Shown here: in pieces, positions 53,096 to 61,400 of the stretch
Layout of the letters: each line of letters begins with the position of its first letter
Numbering within the stretch: the stretch's first letter is position 1
Assembly: GCA_964630905.1 (NCBI GenBank)
Contig: CAZVWR010000001.1
Location: forward strand, 1 to 64,000
DNA length: 64,000 bases
Direction: 5' to 3'
Origin: JAGOEX01 sp964630905
GTDB taxonomy: Bacteria; UBP6; UBA1177
Position numbers and translations under genes: made by a program
The notes under the pieces: generated by a model
What the model was told of the DNA's origin: nothing
Database searches by the model: none
The model's input: the letters and a program-made list of their open reading frames with translations, nothing else

Positions 53096-53853
53096 ACCTT
53101 CCCCACCACCACTTCCAGATTCCATCCTGTTATTTCGTGACTTATCATCTCAAATCCTGCACTTTCTGCAAATTTTTTAATTTCGTTTACCGAAAAATAT
53201 CTCATATTGTGAGTTTCGTGAAATGTTTCTGTAATTCCAGTGGTCTTTTCTGTGACCTGTATCTTATAGTTCACATCAACAACATGGGTGTCTTCGTGCA
53301 TTTCAGGTTTTGCATATCGTGTTACAAGAAGTTCATCATTTTCGACTTTTTTGACCCTTTTTTCCGGCCGTTCAGCTAAAACCGCCGGCCCATACCAGCA
53401 GTCAAAAAGAAATATGCCGTTCTCATTCAAGTGTCTGTAAACATTGTTAAATACAGCCATCATATCTTCATCACTGTTCTGATAACTCATTACATGGAAC
53501 ATTGAAATAACTGCGTCGAACGATTCTTCAAGGATGATATTCCTTATATCTCCTTGAAGAAAGTGAGCAGTGAGCAGTGAGCCGTCTTTCCGTTCACTCT
53601 TCACTTCCCCTCTCTTCACTTCCCTCGCAATCTTCACCATCTCTTCCGAAATGTCGACACCTGTCATTTTATATCCCATTTGGGCGAGGATGTGGTCATG
53701 CCGCCCTGTTCCGCAACCAAGATTGAGCACTTTTTTTATCTTTCCATTACCGTATTTATTGAGAACCTCAGCAATATGCAGGGCTTCCTTTTCATAATCC
53801 TTATCTTTGTAAAGAAGGTCATAAACTGCCGAATATTTTTTAAAAACCGTCAC
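53092..53853 (-). CDS. Class I SAM-dependent methyltransferase with a repeat-derived loop
   Basis: A 253-aa protein. Motif I is VLNLGCGTGRHDHIL, motif II TGVDISEEMVKIA and the following segment FLQGDIRNI, with FDAVISMFHVMSYQ after it. Between MVKIARE and FLQGDIR lies about 20 extra residues (roughly 78-97, KRGEVKSERKDGSLLTA) encoded by an array of 7-bp units at 53562-53631. The start codon GTG 53853 is itself inside another such array. The fold motifs are intact. It may methylate a sugar nucleotide or glycan; target unknown. Confidence 0.88.
   Translation of the reverse strand: MTVFKKYSAVYDLLYKDKDYEKEALHIAEVLNKYGNGKIKKVLNLGCGTGRHDHILAQMGYKMTGVDISEEMVKIAREVKRGEVKSERKDGSLLTAHFLQGDIRNIILEESFDAVISMFHVMSYQNSDEDMMAVFNNVYRHLNENGIFLFDCWYGPAVLAERPEKRVKKVENDELLVTRYAKPEMHEDTHVVDVNYKIQVTEKTTGITETFHETHNMRYFSVNEIKKFAESAGFEMISHEITGWNLEVVVGKV
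53562..53631. repeat. Heptamer array inside a methyltransferase gene
   Basis: On the plus strand three GTGAGCA-type units (53563-53583) are followed by inverted units of the CTTCACT type (to about 53631). The two halves are of opposite orientation. The array is translated in frame into a hydrophilic loop. Confidence 0.7.
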
Positions 53854-53884
53854 TGCTCACTTCCCCTCTGCTCACTGCTCACTA
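53848..53884. repeat. Heptamer array at the junction of two genes
   Basis: GTGAGCA and GTGACGG units (minus strand) span the 18-bp gap between the DegT-type aminotransferase and the methyltransferase. They supply the stop codon of the first gene (SEQ-stop) and the GTG start of the second. Confidence 0.7.
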
Positions 53885-55137
53885 ATTATCCCCCTCACTT
53901 CACCTGCCACTCTCTCCATTTCCTCCTCACTCAGTCCCAATCCGCTTGGCACATAGAAACCTCTTCTTGCGATCATTTCGGCAACGGGATATTTTTCATC
54001 TTTGAAAAGTCCCATTTTCTGAAATACGGGCTGCTCGTGCATCGGCCAGAAAAAAGGTCTTGTGCCGATGCCCTTTTCCCCGAGCTTTTTCATTGCAGTT
54101 TCCGCATCAAAGGGAATTTCGTCTTTAAGCACTATTCCAAATACCCAGTATATGTTGTCCGCATAACCGGTCTTTTCAACTGGTATCTGAATATTTTCAA
54201 CATTTTTAAGCAGTTCAGTATATTTTTTCCCCATCTTTCTTTTGATCTTAACATGTTCATCAAGCTTTTCAAGCTGAGCAAGTCCAAGAGCCGCCTGCAT
54301 ATTTGTCATTCTATAATTCCAGCCAAGTTCATCGTGGATAAACCGTTTTTCAGGCTTAAAGCAGAGATTTCTATATCCCTGACACTTTTTGAAAATACTT
54401 TCATCGTTCGTTACAACCATTCCCCCTTCACCAGTTGTCACATGCTTATTTGGATAAAATGAGAATATCGAAACAGCACCGAAACTTCCACACGGCTTAT
54501 TTTTATAATATAGTCCATGTGCTTCAGCAGCATCTTCAATGATTTTAAGATCATATTTTTTTGCTAAACTAATAACTGGATCCATATCAACAGGAAGCCC
54601 GTAAATATGCACAACCATTATAGCTTTTGTCTTTTTTGTAATCTTTGCTTCAATTTGAGCAACATCCATATTCCAAGTCAACGCATCAGCATCAACAAGC
54701 ACAGGAACACACCCAGCTCTCACAATTGCAGACGCACATGAAATAATAGTGAACGCCGGCATTATAACCTCTGACCCTTTTTCCAACCCGAGAGCCATCA
54801 TCGCAATATCAAGAGCCGCAGAACCGTTGCACACCGCAACCCCGTATTTTCTTTGAACCCTTGCAGACATCTCATCCTCAAACCGCTTTATGAACGGCCC
54901 CTCCGATGAAATCCAACCTGTCTCAATACATTCAAGCAGATATTTTTTCTCGTTTCCGTCAAGGAGCGGAGTATTGACGGGAATAAAGGGTGACGAGTGA
55001 GGAGTGACGGGTGACGGGTCTGGAACAAGTGACGAGTGACAGGTGACGGGTGACGGGTTATTTTCTCTCGTGACTCGTGACTCGTTTCTCGTTACTCTTT
55101 TCTCGTGACTCGTTACTCTTTTCTCGTTACTTACCAT
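53872..55137 (-). CDS. DegT/DnrJ/EryC1 sugar aminotransferase with a repeat-derived N-terminal extension
   Basis: A PLP enzyme that aminates keto-sugar nucleotides. The conserved body starts at IPVNTPLLDGNEKKYLLE, with GWISSEGPFIKRFE, CNGSAALDIAMMAL, and the PLP lysine in FSFYPNKHVTTGEGG; YRMTNMQAALGLAQL follows. Family members normally begin at or just before the PVN(T/E)PLL segment. Here about 50 extra residues (SNEKRVTSHEKRV..., later PSPVTPHSSP) precede it, encoded by a 7-bp repeat array at 54988-55130. No other start is available, so ATG 55137, overlapping the stop of the S23-type gene, must be used. The C-terminus (SEQ) also lies in a repeat array. Confidence 0.9.
   Translation of the reverse strand: MVSNEKRVTSHEKRVTRNESRVTRENNPSPVTCHSSLVPDPSPVTPHSSPFIPVNTPLLDGNEKKYLLECIETGWISSEGPFIKRFEDEMSARVQRKYGVAVCNGSAALDIAMMALGLEKGSEVIMPAFTIISCASAIVRAGCVPVLVDADALTWNMDVAQIEAKITKKTKAIMVVHIYGLPVDMDPVISLAKKYDLKIIEDAAEAHGLYYKNKPCGSFGAVSIFSFYPNKHVTTGEGGMVVTNDESIFKKCQGYRNLCFKPEKRFIHDELGWNYRMTNMQAALGLAQLEKLDEHVKIKRKMGKKYTELLKNVENIQIPVEKTGYADNIYWVFGIVLKDEIPFDAETAMKKLGEKGIGTRPFFWPMHEQPVFQKMGLFKDEKYPVAEMIARRGFYVPSGLGLSEEEMERVAGEVRGIISEQ
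54988..55130. repeat. Heptamer array, left flank of the S23-type gene
   Basis: Two oppositely oriented halves. On the plus strand, 54988-55060 holds GTGACGA/GTGACGG units; 55066-55130 holds the inverse (minus-strand GTNACGA units mixed with GAAAAGA). The array encodes the N-terminal extension of the aminotransferase. It is not a CRISPR: units are 7 bp and there are no spacers. Confidence 0.8.
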
Positions 55138-55486
55138 TATTTTTTCCTTTTATATGTTTTATTAATCCAAGAAGCATCCTTCTGATGCTCTCTGTTTCTT
55201 TGATTATTTCTTCTGTTTTTTCTAAATAACCGATCCTTGAAGCAATTATAAACTGTGTTTCCACTTCAACTACAGATCCTAAAGCAATGTAAAGAAATTG
55301 AATAAACTCTTTATCAGATTGTCTCGCTGATCCTTCCGCAATATTTGAGGGAATTGAGACTGCTGCACGCCTTATTTGAGATGTTAGTCCGTAAACTTCT
55401 TCTTTTGGAAAGTTGCCTGTTATTTTATAAACATCTGCCACAAAATCTATTGCCTTCTTCCAAACTTCCAAGTCACTGTGTACCAT
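55127..55486 (-). CDS. Four-helix bundle protein (S23 / 23S rRNA intervening-sequence type)
   Basis: A 119-aa helical protein: LEVWKKAIDFVADVYKITGNFPKEEVYGLTSQIRRAAVSIPSN (split here into its parts: LEVWKKA, FPKEE, GLTSQIRRAAVSI) followed by PSNIAEGSAR and FLYIALGSVVEVETQ. These are the hallmarks of the family first found in intervening sequences of 23S rRNA genes. Molecular function is unproven. Here it is not in an rRNA gene but inside a glycan operon, flanked on both sides by 7-bp repeat arrays. Start ATG 55486 has GAGAGGAAAG upstream. Its stop overlaps the ATG of the aminotransferase. Confidence 0.93.
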   Translation of the reverse strand: MVHSDLEVWKKAIDFVADVYKITGNFPKEEVYGLTSQIRRAAVSIPSNIAEGSARQSDKEFIQFLYIALGSVVEVETQFIIASRIGYLEKTEEIIKETESIRRMLLGLIKHIKGKNNGK

Positions 55487-55492
55487 TCTTTC

Positions 55493-55545
55493 CTCTCGTT
55501 ACTCGTTACTCTTTTCTCGTCACTCGTGACCCGTCACTCGTTACT
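55493..55545. repeat. Heptamer array, right flank of the S23-type gene
   Basis: Minus-strand units GTAACGA, GTGACGG, GTCACGA, GTGACGA and GAAAAGA in tandem, between the cupin gene's last codons and the S23-type gene start. It supplies the Shine-Dalgarno region of the latter and encodes the cupin's C-terminal VTSDGSRVTRKE. Confidence 0.8.
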
Positions 55546-55943
55546 CCGACAAAACGGGTTTTGTCGCCTTCCCCACTAAAAGGCCCCTGCTTAATTTCAA
55601 TCATTTCAACATCTTCTATCACTTCAAAACCGTGACCGCCACTTGCAAGAAGGATAACATCCCCTGCCTCAAGAACACGGCTTTCAAGATAATTTCTCTC
55701 ATCATCATAAAAATCGACCCTCAGCGTTCCTTTTCTCATTATCAGCACTTCCTGAGTATAAACCACTTCCCTCGGATTGTGATTATGAACATGTGCTTCT
55801 ATTGTTTTTCCTTTCTTGTGACTCATAAAAGCCAACTGCTGAGAAAATGAATCCGGAGTGAAGAATTCAATGCCATCGGATTTGTAGCTTGCAGGGATTA
55901 TAATGGCAATCAATGAATCCTTGTTTTTTACTTCAATAAGCAT
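55506..55943 (-). CDS. WxcM-like cupin domain protein
   Basis: A 145-aa cupin. The double-stranded beta-helix shows KGKTIEAHVHNHNPREVVYTQEV (metal-binding His cluster; given in parts HVHNHNPRE and EVLIMRKGTLRVDF) and AGDVILLASGGHGFEV. Such proteins usually adjoin sugar aminotransferases in dTDP-sugar or lipopolysaccharide clusters, as isomerases or epimerases. The native end is near EIKQGPFSGEGDKTRFVG; the last dozen residues come from the 7-bp repeat array. It overlaps the GT2 gene upstream by 16 bp. Confidence 0.86.
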   Translation of the reverse strand: MLIEVKNKDSLIAIIIPASYKSDGIEFFTPDSFSQQLAFMSHKKGKTIEAHVHNHNPREVVYTQEVLIMRKGTLRVDFYDDERNYLESRVLEAGDVILLASGGHGFEVIEDVEMIEIKQGPFSGEGDKTRFVGVTSDGSRVTRKE

Positions 55944-56842
55944 ATAACCCTCACAACATTTTCAAACCATCTCAACAATTTCTTTTTTCTATCAAAACCA
56001 CCAATAAAAACGAGAATATTGTACACTATAATTTTCTCTTTTACTACAGATGATATGTTTTCAGGAACAGGAACTTCTGCCTCGACACACAAAATCGAAA
56101 GTTCAAAATTATGAAAATACCATGCCTTCTCTCCGCATTTTGCAATAATATCATCTTTATATTTATCTATAATGTATTTATACCCTGCAATAGCACCCAT
56201 TCCATTCTTTGAAATAGCTTCTCCAGCATGTATATTGTAAATAAAAATCGGCTTTTTGATATGAATAAATCTGCAAATTTTAGAAAGTTGTATTGAGGTG
56301 TCCCATTCTTGATATGCAGAAACTTTTTCATCAAGCAGTCCGATCTTTTCCAAAGCTTTTTTTGATGTTAATATTGCAGGGAAAAATGGCGCGGGTCTTT
56401 TTAGAAGCATTGATAACACATTTTCACCTGCCGTTTCAGGAACTTCCCAGATTCTTTCTTTTTCACCTTCACATTTAACAATAGCGTTGCCGTGTACAAC
56501 AGTCATCGGATTAAAATTTACTTTTCCCAGTTCCTTTATCTGTCTTTCAAGTTTATCAGGAAGCCATTCATCATCGCTATCCTGAAAAGCAATATAATCA
56601 CCTGTTGCAGATATTATCCCGAGATTTCTTGCTGCCTGAGCACCAGTTTTATTTTCAAGCGGGATGTATTTTACTCCATATTTGCTATATGATTGCACCA
56701 CTTCTTTTGTGTCATCGGTTGAATTATCATCCACCACAATTATTTCATCTGCCTTGACTGTCTGGTTTAAAACAGAATCCAGGCATTTTCCAATCATTTT
56801 TGCTCTGTTTTTTGCAGGTATCACGACAGAAACAGTTGGCAT
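55928..56842 (-). CDS. Glycosyltransferase family 2
   Basis: A 304-aa GT-A enzyme: VSVVIPAKNRAKMIGKCL, IVVDDNSTDDTKEV, AQAARNLGI, YIAFQDSDDEWLPDKLE (metal site) and SAYQEWDTSIQLSK. The ATG at 56842 overlaps the methyltransferase stop (TGATG). The C-terminal 90 residues are basic and helical. Donor and acceptor unknown. Confidence 0.92.
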   Translation of the reverse strand: MPTVSVVIPAKNRAKMIGKCLDSVLNQTVKADEIIVVDDNSTDDTKEVVQSYSKYGVKYIPLENKTGAQAARNLGIISATGDYIAFQDSDDEWLPDKLERQIKELGKVNFNPMTVVHGNAIVKCEGEKERIWEVPETAGENVLSMLLKRPAPFFPAILTSKKALEKIGLLDEKVSAYQEWDTSIQLSKICRFIHIKKPIFIYNIHAGEAISKNGMGAIAGYKYIIDKYKDDIIAKCGEKAWYFHNFELSILCVEAEVPVPENISSVVKEKIIVYNILVFIGGFDRKKKLLRWFENVVRVICLLK

Positions 56843-57537
56843 CAATCAACCTCTTTTTTAAACACAAAATATCTGGAAAAGCTCTGTCCATGCTTATTCT
56901 CAAACTCGCCTTGAAAAGATAAACCTTTGTTTTTGAAAAAATCCTTTATTTTATCTCCATTTAAAAGAACTGAGAACCTGCTATCAGATGCCAACCATTT
57001 TTCAATTACCGCCATTGTAAAATCATTGTCGTCATAAAAATCAAAAATTACATACCCACCTTTCTTGCAAACCCTAATCATTTCCCTGAAATATTCATAA
57101 CTTGTCAAAAAAGGAAGATAAACAAAAACACCATGTGCATGAACAAGATCACAACTATTGTTTTCAGTATTTTTTAATGATCTGCCGTCCGCTTTCATTT
57201 TTATAACCAGAGGGGAATATTCTTTTTCAAGCCAGTCTGCCCAACCCTTATCTATTTCGTATATGTGATAATCTTTTGGATTCGTGATTTTCACTATTCT
57301 TTCAAGATACCTTCCTGTCCCTGGACCAATTTCACATATTTTCTCATAATTCGTGAAATCACATATTTGATTCATATTTTCAATCACTTTGTCTGTGGCG
57401 CCCAAATTGTTCCACATCTTCTCAACATAATCACAGACAGACAATCCCTCTTTTTTGGCAGCATTTACTGTTTCCTTCGCAGAAATATAATGTCTGCTTC
57501 CTGACAATGATAAAAGTCTTTTAATTTTTTCAAACAT
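56842..57537 (-). CDS. Class I SAM-dependent methyltransferase
   Basis: A 231-aa methyltransferase. SAM-binding motif KICEIGPGTGRYLERI, acidic loop YHIYEIDKGWADWL, then CDLVHAHGVFVYLPFL and MIRVCKKGGYVIFDFYD, the last two being typical motifs II and III. It overlaps the GT2 gene upstream by 8 bp. Probably modifies a sugar residue of the surface glycan. Confidence 0.9.
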   Translation of the reverse strand: MFEKIKRLLSLSGSRHYISAKETVNAAKKEGLSVCDYVEKMWNNLGATDKVIENMNQICDFTNYEKICEIGPGTGRYLERIVKITNPKDYHIYEIDKGWADWLEKEYSPLVIKMKADGRSLKNTENNSCDLVHAHGVFVYLPFLTSYEYFREMIRVCKKGGYVIFDFYDDNDFTMAVIEKWLASDSRFSVLLNGDKIKDFFKNKGLSFQGEFENKHGQSFSRYFVFKKEVD

Positions 57538-58441
57538 TTTCTTCTTCTCCTTTTTTTGCTTTCAATCTACCGACATTAAACAATAATTCAGAAAAAGAGT
57601 CTATGATCAAGTTTTGATAGAAATAGTCTTTATTTGAAAGAAATTTGGCACTGTTTTTAAATAACCATATAAGAGTTTTTTTCAGGCTGTCGAGCAAAAT
57701 CTTTGATTTTTTTATAACGCCGGATGGAAGTTCATGATATATATTTTCATAAGCTTCGCCGTAATAAATATTTCTTTTAAGGTAAAATATCAAAGACAGT
57801 TTTTTTTCACTGACAGCGTGGTCAAGTATTACAAAAGGGTTGAACCCTATAGACCCGTTTTTTTTTATTAACATTTGAAGATATGTTTCCTCTCCATAAC
57901 CCAGATTGTTTCCATACATACCCATATTAACCGGAAACATTCCATACTTAAAAATGACCTCTTTTTTATAAAACGCAATGCCCCCACTCACATATCCTTC
58001 TATTGCTTTAATTTCTGAAATCCCCTCTTTTTCTATATCGTGAATTTCAGGATACCATCTAGGTTTTCCATATTTAAACCAGTTGACAACTTTTCCGCCG
58101 AAACAGTCAAAATCAAAGTTTTCAATTGTATAAAGAGCCTGTTCAATATAATTTTCTCTCACTTTTCCATCATCATCGACATATCCTGTCCATTCAGATT
58201 TTGCTTCTTTAGCACCTCTGTTTCTTGCATGGCTGAGTCCCTGATTTTCCTCGAAAACATACCTGAAATTTGAATTTCTTCTGCAATATTCTTCAATCAC
58301 CTCTTTTGTGTTGTCGGTAGAATTATTGTCAACAACTATCACCTCGTAATTTGACTTATCCACAGACTGATTTTCAAGAGAATCAAGACAATATTTGAGT
58401 ATTTCAGATCGGTTGTAGGTGCAGACTATTATTGAAATCAC
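57530..58441 (-). CDS. Glycosyltransferase family 2
   Basis: A GT-A enzyme of about 303 aa: SIIVCTYNRSEILKYCLDSL, IVVDNNSTDNTKEVI, LSHARNRGAKEAKSEWTGYVDDDG (metal site VDDD) and GYGEETYLQMLIKK. I choose GTG 58441, whose GTGA overlaps the pyruvyl transferase stop and which has AGGAG 11 bp upstream; an ATG seven codons earlier (58462) lacks a Shine-Dalgarno but is possible. Specificity unknown. Confidence 0.9.
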   Translation of the reverse strand: MISIIVCTYNRSEILKYCLDSLENQSVDKSNYEVIVVDNNSTDNTKEVIEEYCRRNSNFRYVFEENQGLSHARNRGAKEAKSEWTGYVDDDGKVRENYIEQALYTIENFDFDCFGGKVVNWFKYGKPRWYPEIHDIEKEGISEIKAIEGYVSGGIAFYKKEVIFKYGMFPVNMGMYGNNLGYGEETYLQMLIKKNGSIGFNPFVILDHAVSEKKLSLIFYLKRNIYYGEAYENIYHELPSGVIKKSKILLDSLKKTLIWLFKNSAKFLSNKDYFYQNLIIDSFSELLFNVGRLKAKKGEEENV

Positions 58442-59352
58442 TTCTTTATAAACTCCTGGCATACTTTGTTAAGTTTAGGTCGAAATATTAAATATTTATC
58501 TGAATTCACAACTCTTGTTATTTTTCCATTATTTATTAAATTAACTTTTACATTCTCGACTCTGCCATCTAAATCAAAATCTATTAAATTAAACAAATCT
58601 AGCAATCCACCAAATCTATTATCATTTTTATTAAAGTTTAAAAATAATACGGGAGTTCCCATTGCAAGACATGGTAACGCAGTATGCAGTCTGGATGTTA
58701 TGACTATTTTAGCACTTGAATATTCTTTTAAAAGATTTTCCGTATATTCAAAAGCATCATTATCACACTTAAAGAATGGAGTGTCGTGTTTTGTTTCATT
58801 GATAATTTTTAACTCTTTTCCTGAATAAAAATTCTTCAGATATTTAATGACATTGCTTCGTGCTTTTTCTGCAACCTTTCCTGAAACAGCAAAATTTGCA
58901 CCGATATCAACACAAAATATCTTATTTCGTTCTTCAGTTCTATTTTTTGGCAATGTCAATGTCAGGCACCCGGAAAAATAAGCTTTTATACCTTTGTTTT
59001 TTAATAGTTTTTTGGTATAAAGATCCCTACACCCAATCGGCTCATACTTTTTTAAATATTCCAACGCTTTTGTCGTCAGCATCTCCTCTTTAGCGATATG
59101 AAATGAAACAAAAAGAGGAATTATATTTTTTGAAGGTGGAAAATTCTCCGGTCTATTCATAAACCATCCATTCAAAATTATTTTTACCGGCGGTCCGTCA
59201 TATAAATGAAGTTCCTCTCTGTTTATAAAAAAATCTATTCTGGGCAAAAATCTGCTTGCGGCATAGCTTTGAATATAATCACCTATATTATAATAACCGT
59301 TGACAGGTGTATATGAGAGCAATGCATATCTAATATTTTCACCATTTGTCAT
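58438..59352 (-). CDS. Polysaccharide pyruvyl transferase family protein
   Basis: A 304-aa protein of the PS_pyruv_trans family (CsaB/WcaK-like GT-B fold). Visible are GYYNIGDYIQSYAASRFLP, the C-terminal VITSRLHTALPCLAMGTPVLFL with the conserved His, and NRFGGLLDLF. It would ketal-link pyruvate from phosphoenolpyruvate to a sugar of the glycan. It overlaps the GT10 gene upstream by 14 bp. Confidence 0.88.
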   Translation of the reverse strand: MTNGENIRYALLSYTPVNGYYNIGDYIQSYAASRFLPRIDFFINREELHLYDGPPVKIILNGWFMNRPENFPPSKNIIPLFVSFHIAKEEMLTTKALEYLKKYEPIGCRDLYTKKLLKNKGIKAYFSGCLTLTLPKNRTEERNKIFCVDIGANFAVSGKVAEKARSNVIKYLKNFYSGKELKIINETKHDTPFFKCDNDAFEYTENLLKEYSSAKIVITSRLHTALPCLAMGTPVLFLNFNKNDNRFGGLLDLFNLIDFDLDGRVENVKVNLINNGKITRVVNSDKYLIFRPKLNKVCQEFIKK

Positions 59353-60391
59353 TGTTTTTCACCAAAGAGTTTAGTTTCGAGATCAACATACTACTTATTG
59401 AAGTTTTCCTTTCTTTCACCACTGAATTAATAAGACTTTTTCTATAGTTATCATTGAATGCTCCTCTTGGTTTTCTGAAAGCTTTTTCATAATCTTGAGA
59501 GAAAATATGGATAATCTGCTGTTTAAATGTTCTTTCCATTTCACTTTTCATGCCTTTTTGAAGATCATCCTTAAACCACGGCTCTTTCAACATTTTAATG
59601 TATTCATCATCATTTTCATCAATTTCTTTAATTCTTTTGATTACATCATCAAATGAATCAAATTCATGACAGTTAATTATGGCTCTTGTGTTAATAATTT
59701 TTCCAACTTCCGGATTTCCCCAATATATTGGTATTGTGTCAGCCATTATTGATGAAAAAAGTTTTTCCGTTGTATATCCAGCATGAAAAGCGTTTTCAAA
59801 AGCGATAGAGAATTTATATGGGGTTTTTCTTTCCACACTCTCTTTAAACCAATTTCCCATGTATGGAGGGGAAAGATCATCCTCAACATTTTTTAAATGA
59901 CTTCCAAGAGAATCAACATTTTTATATGCCGATAATTTATGAAAAAAGTCATCTCTCATTTTAACAGCTTGCGAACCATTGGAATATATAAAGTTGCAAA
60001 ACTTAGTTTTCGTCTTGGCAATTTCTTCCGGTGCCTTTCTGTCTCCAATATTTATATCAAAAAAAAGATACTGAAAATATATCTGCCTGTACCTATCACC
60101 AAAAAGAATAGGATCATAACCGAATGCATAGTCAACAAGATTGAAATCGGGAGTTGCGGCTTCTCCAGTAACAAAAATTATTATTTTATCTTTATTTTCC
60201 ACAAACAAACTCAAATCTGAATGAGGACCTAAAACAAGATAATCTGCATAATTAATTTCAGTTAGCTCAAAACCAATTCCAGCATCAACAAGAATTTTCT
60301 CAATTGGAGAAATGCCTCTGTTTTTTCCAAAGCTGTAAAAATTAATATTCTTATCTATAAATATTCTTCTATTTATAATTTTTTTCAACAA
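59339..60391 (-). CDS. GT10 family alpha-1,3/1,4-fucosyltransferase-like protein
   Basis: A 350-aa protein. The C-terminal GT10 signature is clear: KFSIAFENAFHAGYTTEKLF followed by ADTIPIYWGNP, then INCHEFDSFDDVIKRI and a DDEYIKMLKEPWF loop, as in Helicobacter and animal alpha-1,3-fucosyltransferases. The N-terminal domain is diverged. Start is TTG 60391 or the next TTG (60388), inside the 3' end of the upstream transferase gene. Fucose transfer is likely but some GT10 members use other donors. Confidence 0.88.
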   Translation of the reverse strand: MLKKIINRRIFIDKNINFYSFGKNRGISPIEKILVDAGIGFELTEINYADYLVLGPHSDLSLFVENKDKIIIFVTGEAATPDFNLVDYAFGYDPILFGDRYRQIYFQYLFFDINIGDRKAPEEIAKTKTKFCNFIYSNGSQAVKMRDDFFHKLSAYKNVDSLGSHLKNVEDDLSPPYMGNWFKESVERKTPYKFSIAFENAFHAGYTTEKLFSSIMADTIPIYWGNPEVGKIINTRAIINCHEFDSFDDVIKRIKEIDENDDEYIKMLKEPWFKDDLQKGMKSEMERTFKQQIIHIFSQDYEKAFRKPRGAFNDNYRKSLINSVVKERKTSISSMLISKLNSLVKNNDKW

Positions 60392-61376
60392 ACTTTCTCG
60401 CCTTCTTTGAAATTATTCCTAAAACTTCTTTATTAAAAAATGAACTCCAGAAGAATCTTTTCATCATGATCATCTTCATAATAACTTTCAACTCCAAATA
60501 TCTTTTAGGGGTCTTCTGGCTTAAATTGTCATCTTTTAAATTCAACAGGAAAATATTTTTAGCCCAATCATAAATATTTTTTTTCTTCCCTGCATCCAAA
60601 TGCTCATTTTCACTCCACATTAAAACAGTTTTTGCACAAAGCATCTTGTAGTGTCTCTCAGCGGTGTCCATTTTTCCCATTCTGTTTTCCTGATGCCAGA
60701 ATCTGCTTGCGACAGGTGTTCTTATTTCACCAGGATATAACCTAAACTTTGCAATTAACCTGATCGTAAGTTCTGCATCCTGAGAAAGTATTAGATTTTC
60801 ATCAAATAACTGTGTTTTAGAGAAAACTTCTTTTTTTACAACTAATCCATCTAAATGAATCCATCCCATCCCTAATTTCAGAACCGCTTCTAAAAGATTC
60901 TCTGGAGAAACTTTTCCCGAAAGTGTTGTGTTTAATGTCGGTCTTATTTCAGTTAACCAGTATTTTTCTCTTTCTTTATTCTGAAAATTCATTCCAACAC
61001 ATTCATAAACTCCATCTGCATCATTGTGCTCACTGAAAACCTCTGCTGTTTTTTTAAATCTGTTTGGCAAATAATAGTCATCTGCATCAAGAAAAGCTAT
61101 GTAATCAAATCGTGCTTTTTTAATTCCAAGGTTTCTGCTCGCCCCAGCCCCATGGTTTTTTCCGTCAGGATGTCTGAAAAGCTTTACTTTTTCATACTCT
61201 TTTTCAAGTTTATGACACCGCTCAAGAGCATTGTCAGGAGATGCGTCTTCAACAAGAACAACTTCCCCTGTTTCTGGTTGATCAAGAGCGGAGATCACAG
61301 CTCTATCAAGATATTTTTCTGCGTTGTAAACAGGGATAATTACACTTATTTTTATTTTGTTAAAATCATCACTCAA
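60369..61376 (-). CDS. Glycosyltransferase family 2
   Basis: A 335-aa GT-A enzyme: ISVIIPVYNAEKYLDRAV, VLVEDASPDNALERC, HGAGASRNLGIKKARFDYIAFLDADD (in parts: GAGASRNLGI and FLDADDYYLPNRF) and LSQDAELTIRLIAKF. Start is TTG 61376 with TGAGG about 5 bp upstream. A C-terminal basic helical tail may touch the membrane. Overlaps the GT10 gene by 23 bp. Confidence 0.92.
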   Translation of the reverse strand: MSDDFNKIKISVIIPVYNAEKYLDRAVISALDQPETGEVVLVEDASPDNALERCHKLEKEYEKVKLFRHPDGKNHGAGASRNLGIKKARFDYIAFLDADDYYLPNRFKKTAEVFSEHNDADGVYECVGMNFQNKEREKYWLTEIRPTLNTTLSGKVSPENLLEAVLKLGMGWIHLDGLVVKKEVFSKTQLFDENLILSQDAELTIRLIAKFRLYPGEIRTPVASRFWHQENRMGKMDTAERHYKMLCAKTVLMWSENEHLDAGKKKNIYDWAKNIFLLNLKDDNLSQKTPKRYLELKVIMKMIMMKRFFWSSFFNKEVLGIISKKARKFVEKNYK

Positions 61377-61400
61377 ATTAACCTCAGTATTTTAAACATT

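Larger units (their letters stand above)
54988..55545. mobile_element. Possible unit of heptamer array, S23-type gene and heptamer array
   Basis: The four-helix-bundle gene is bracketed by related 7-bp arrays, and both neighbouring genes (a cupin and an aminotransferase that normally sit together) have array-derived ends. This suggests the whole 0.56-kb unit was inserted between them. No transposase is present; mobilisation in trans or spread of the arrays alone are alternatives. Confidence 0.45.

Noticed and set aside
53680..54462. 260-codon plus-strand open frame opposite the methyltransferase and aminotransferase genes
   Set aside because: Antisense to two well-supported conserved enzymes and no recognisable family.
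54988..55545. Possible CRISPR array
   Set aside because: The units are 7 bp, directly adjoining and degenerate, without spacers or cas genes; they are translated as part of flanking genes.
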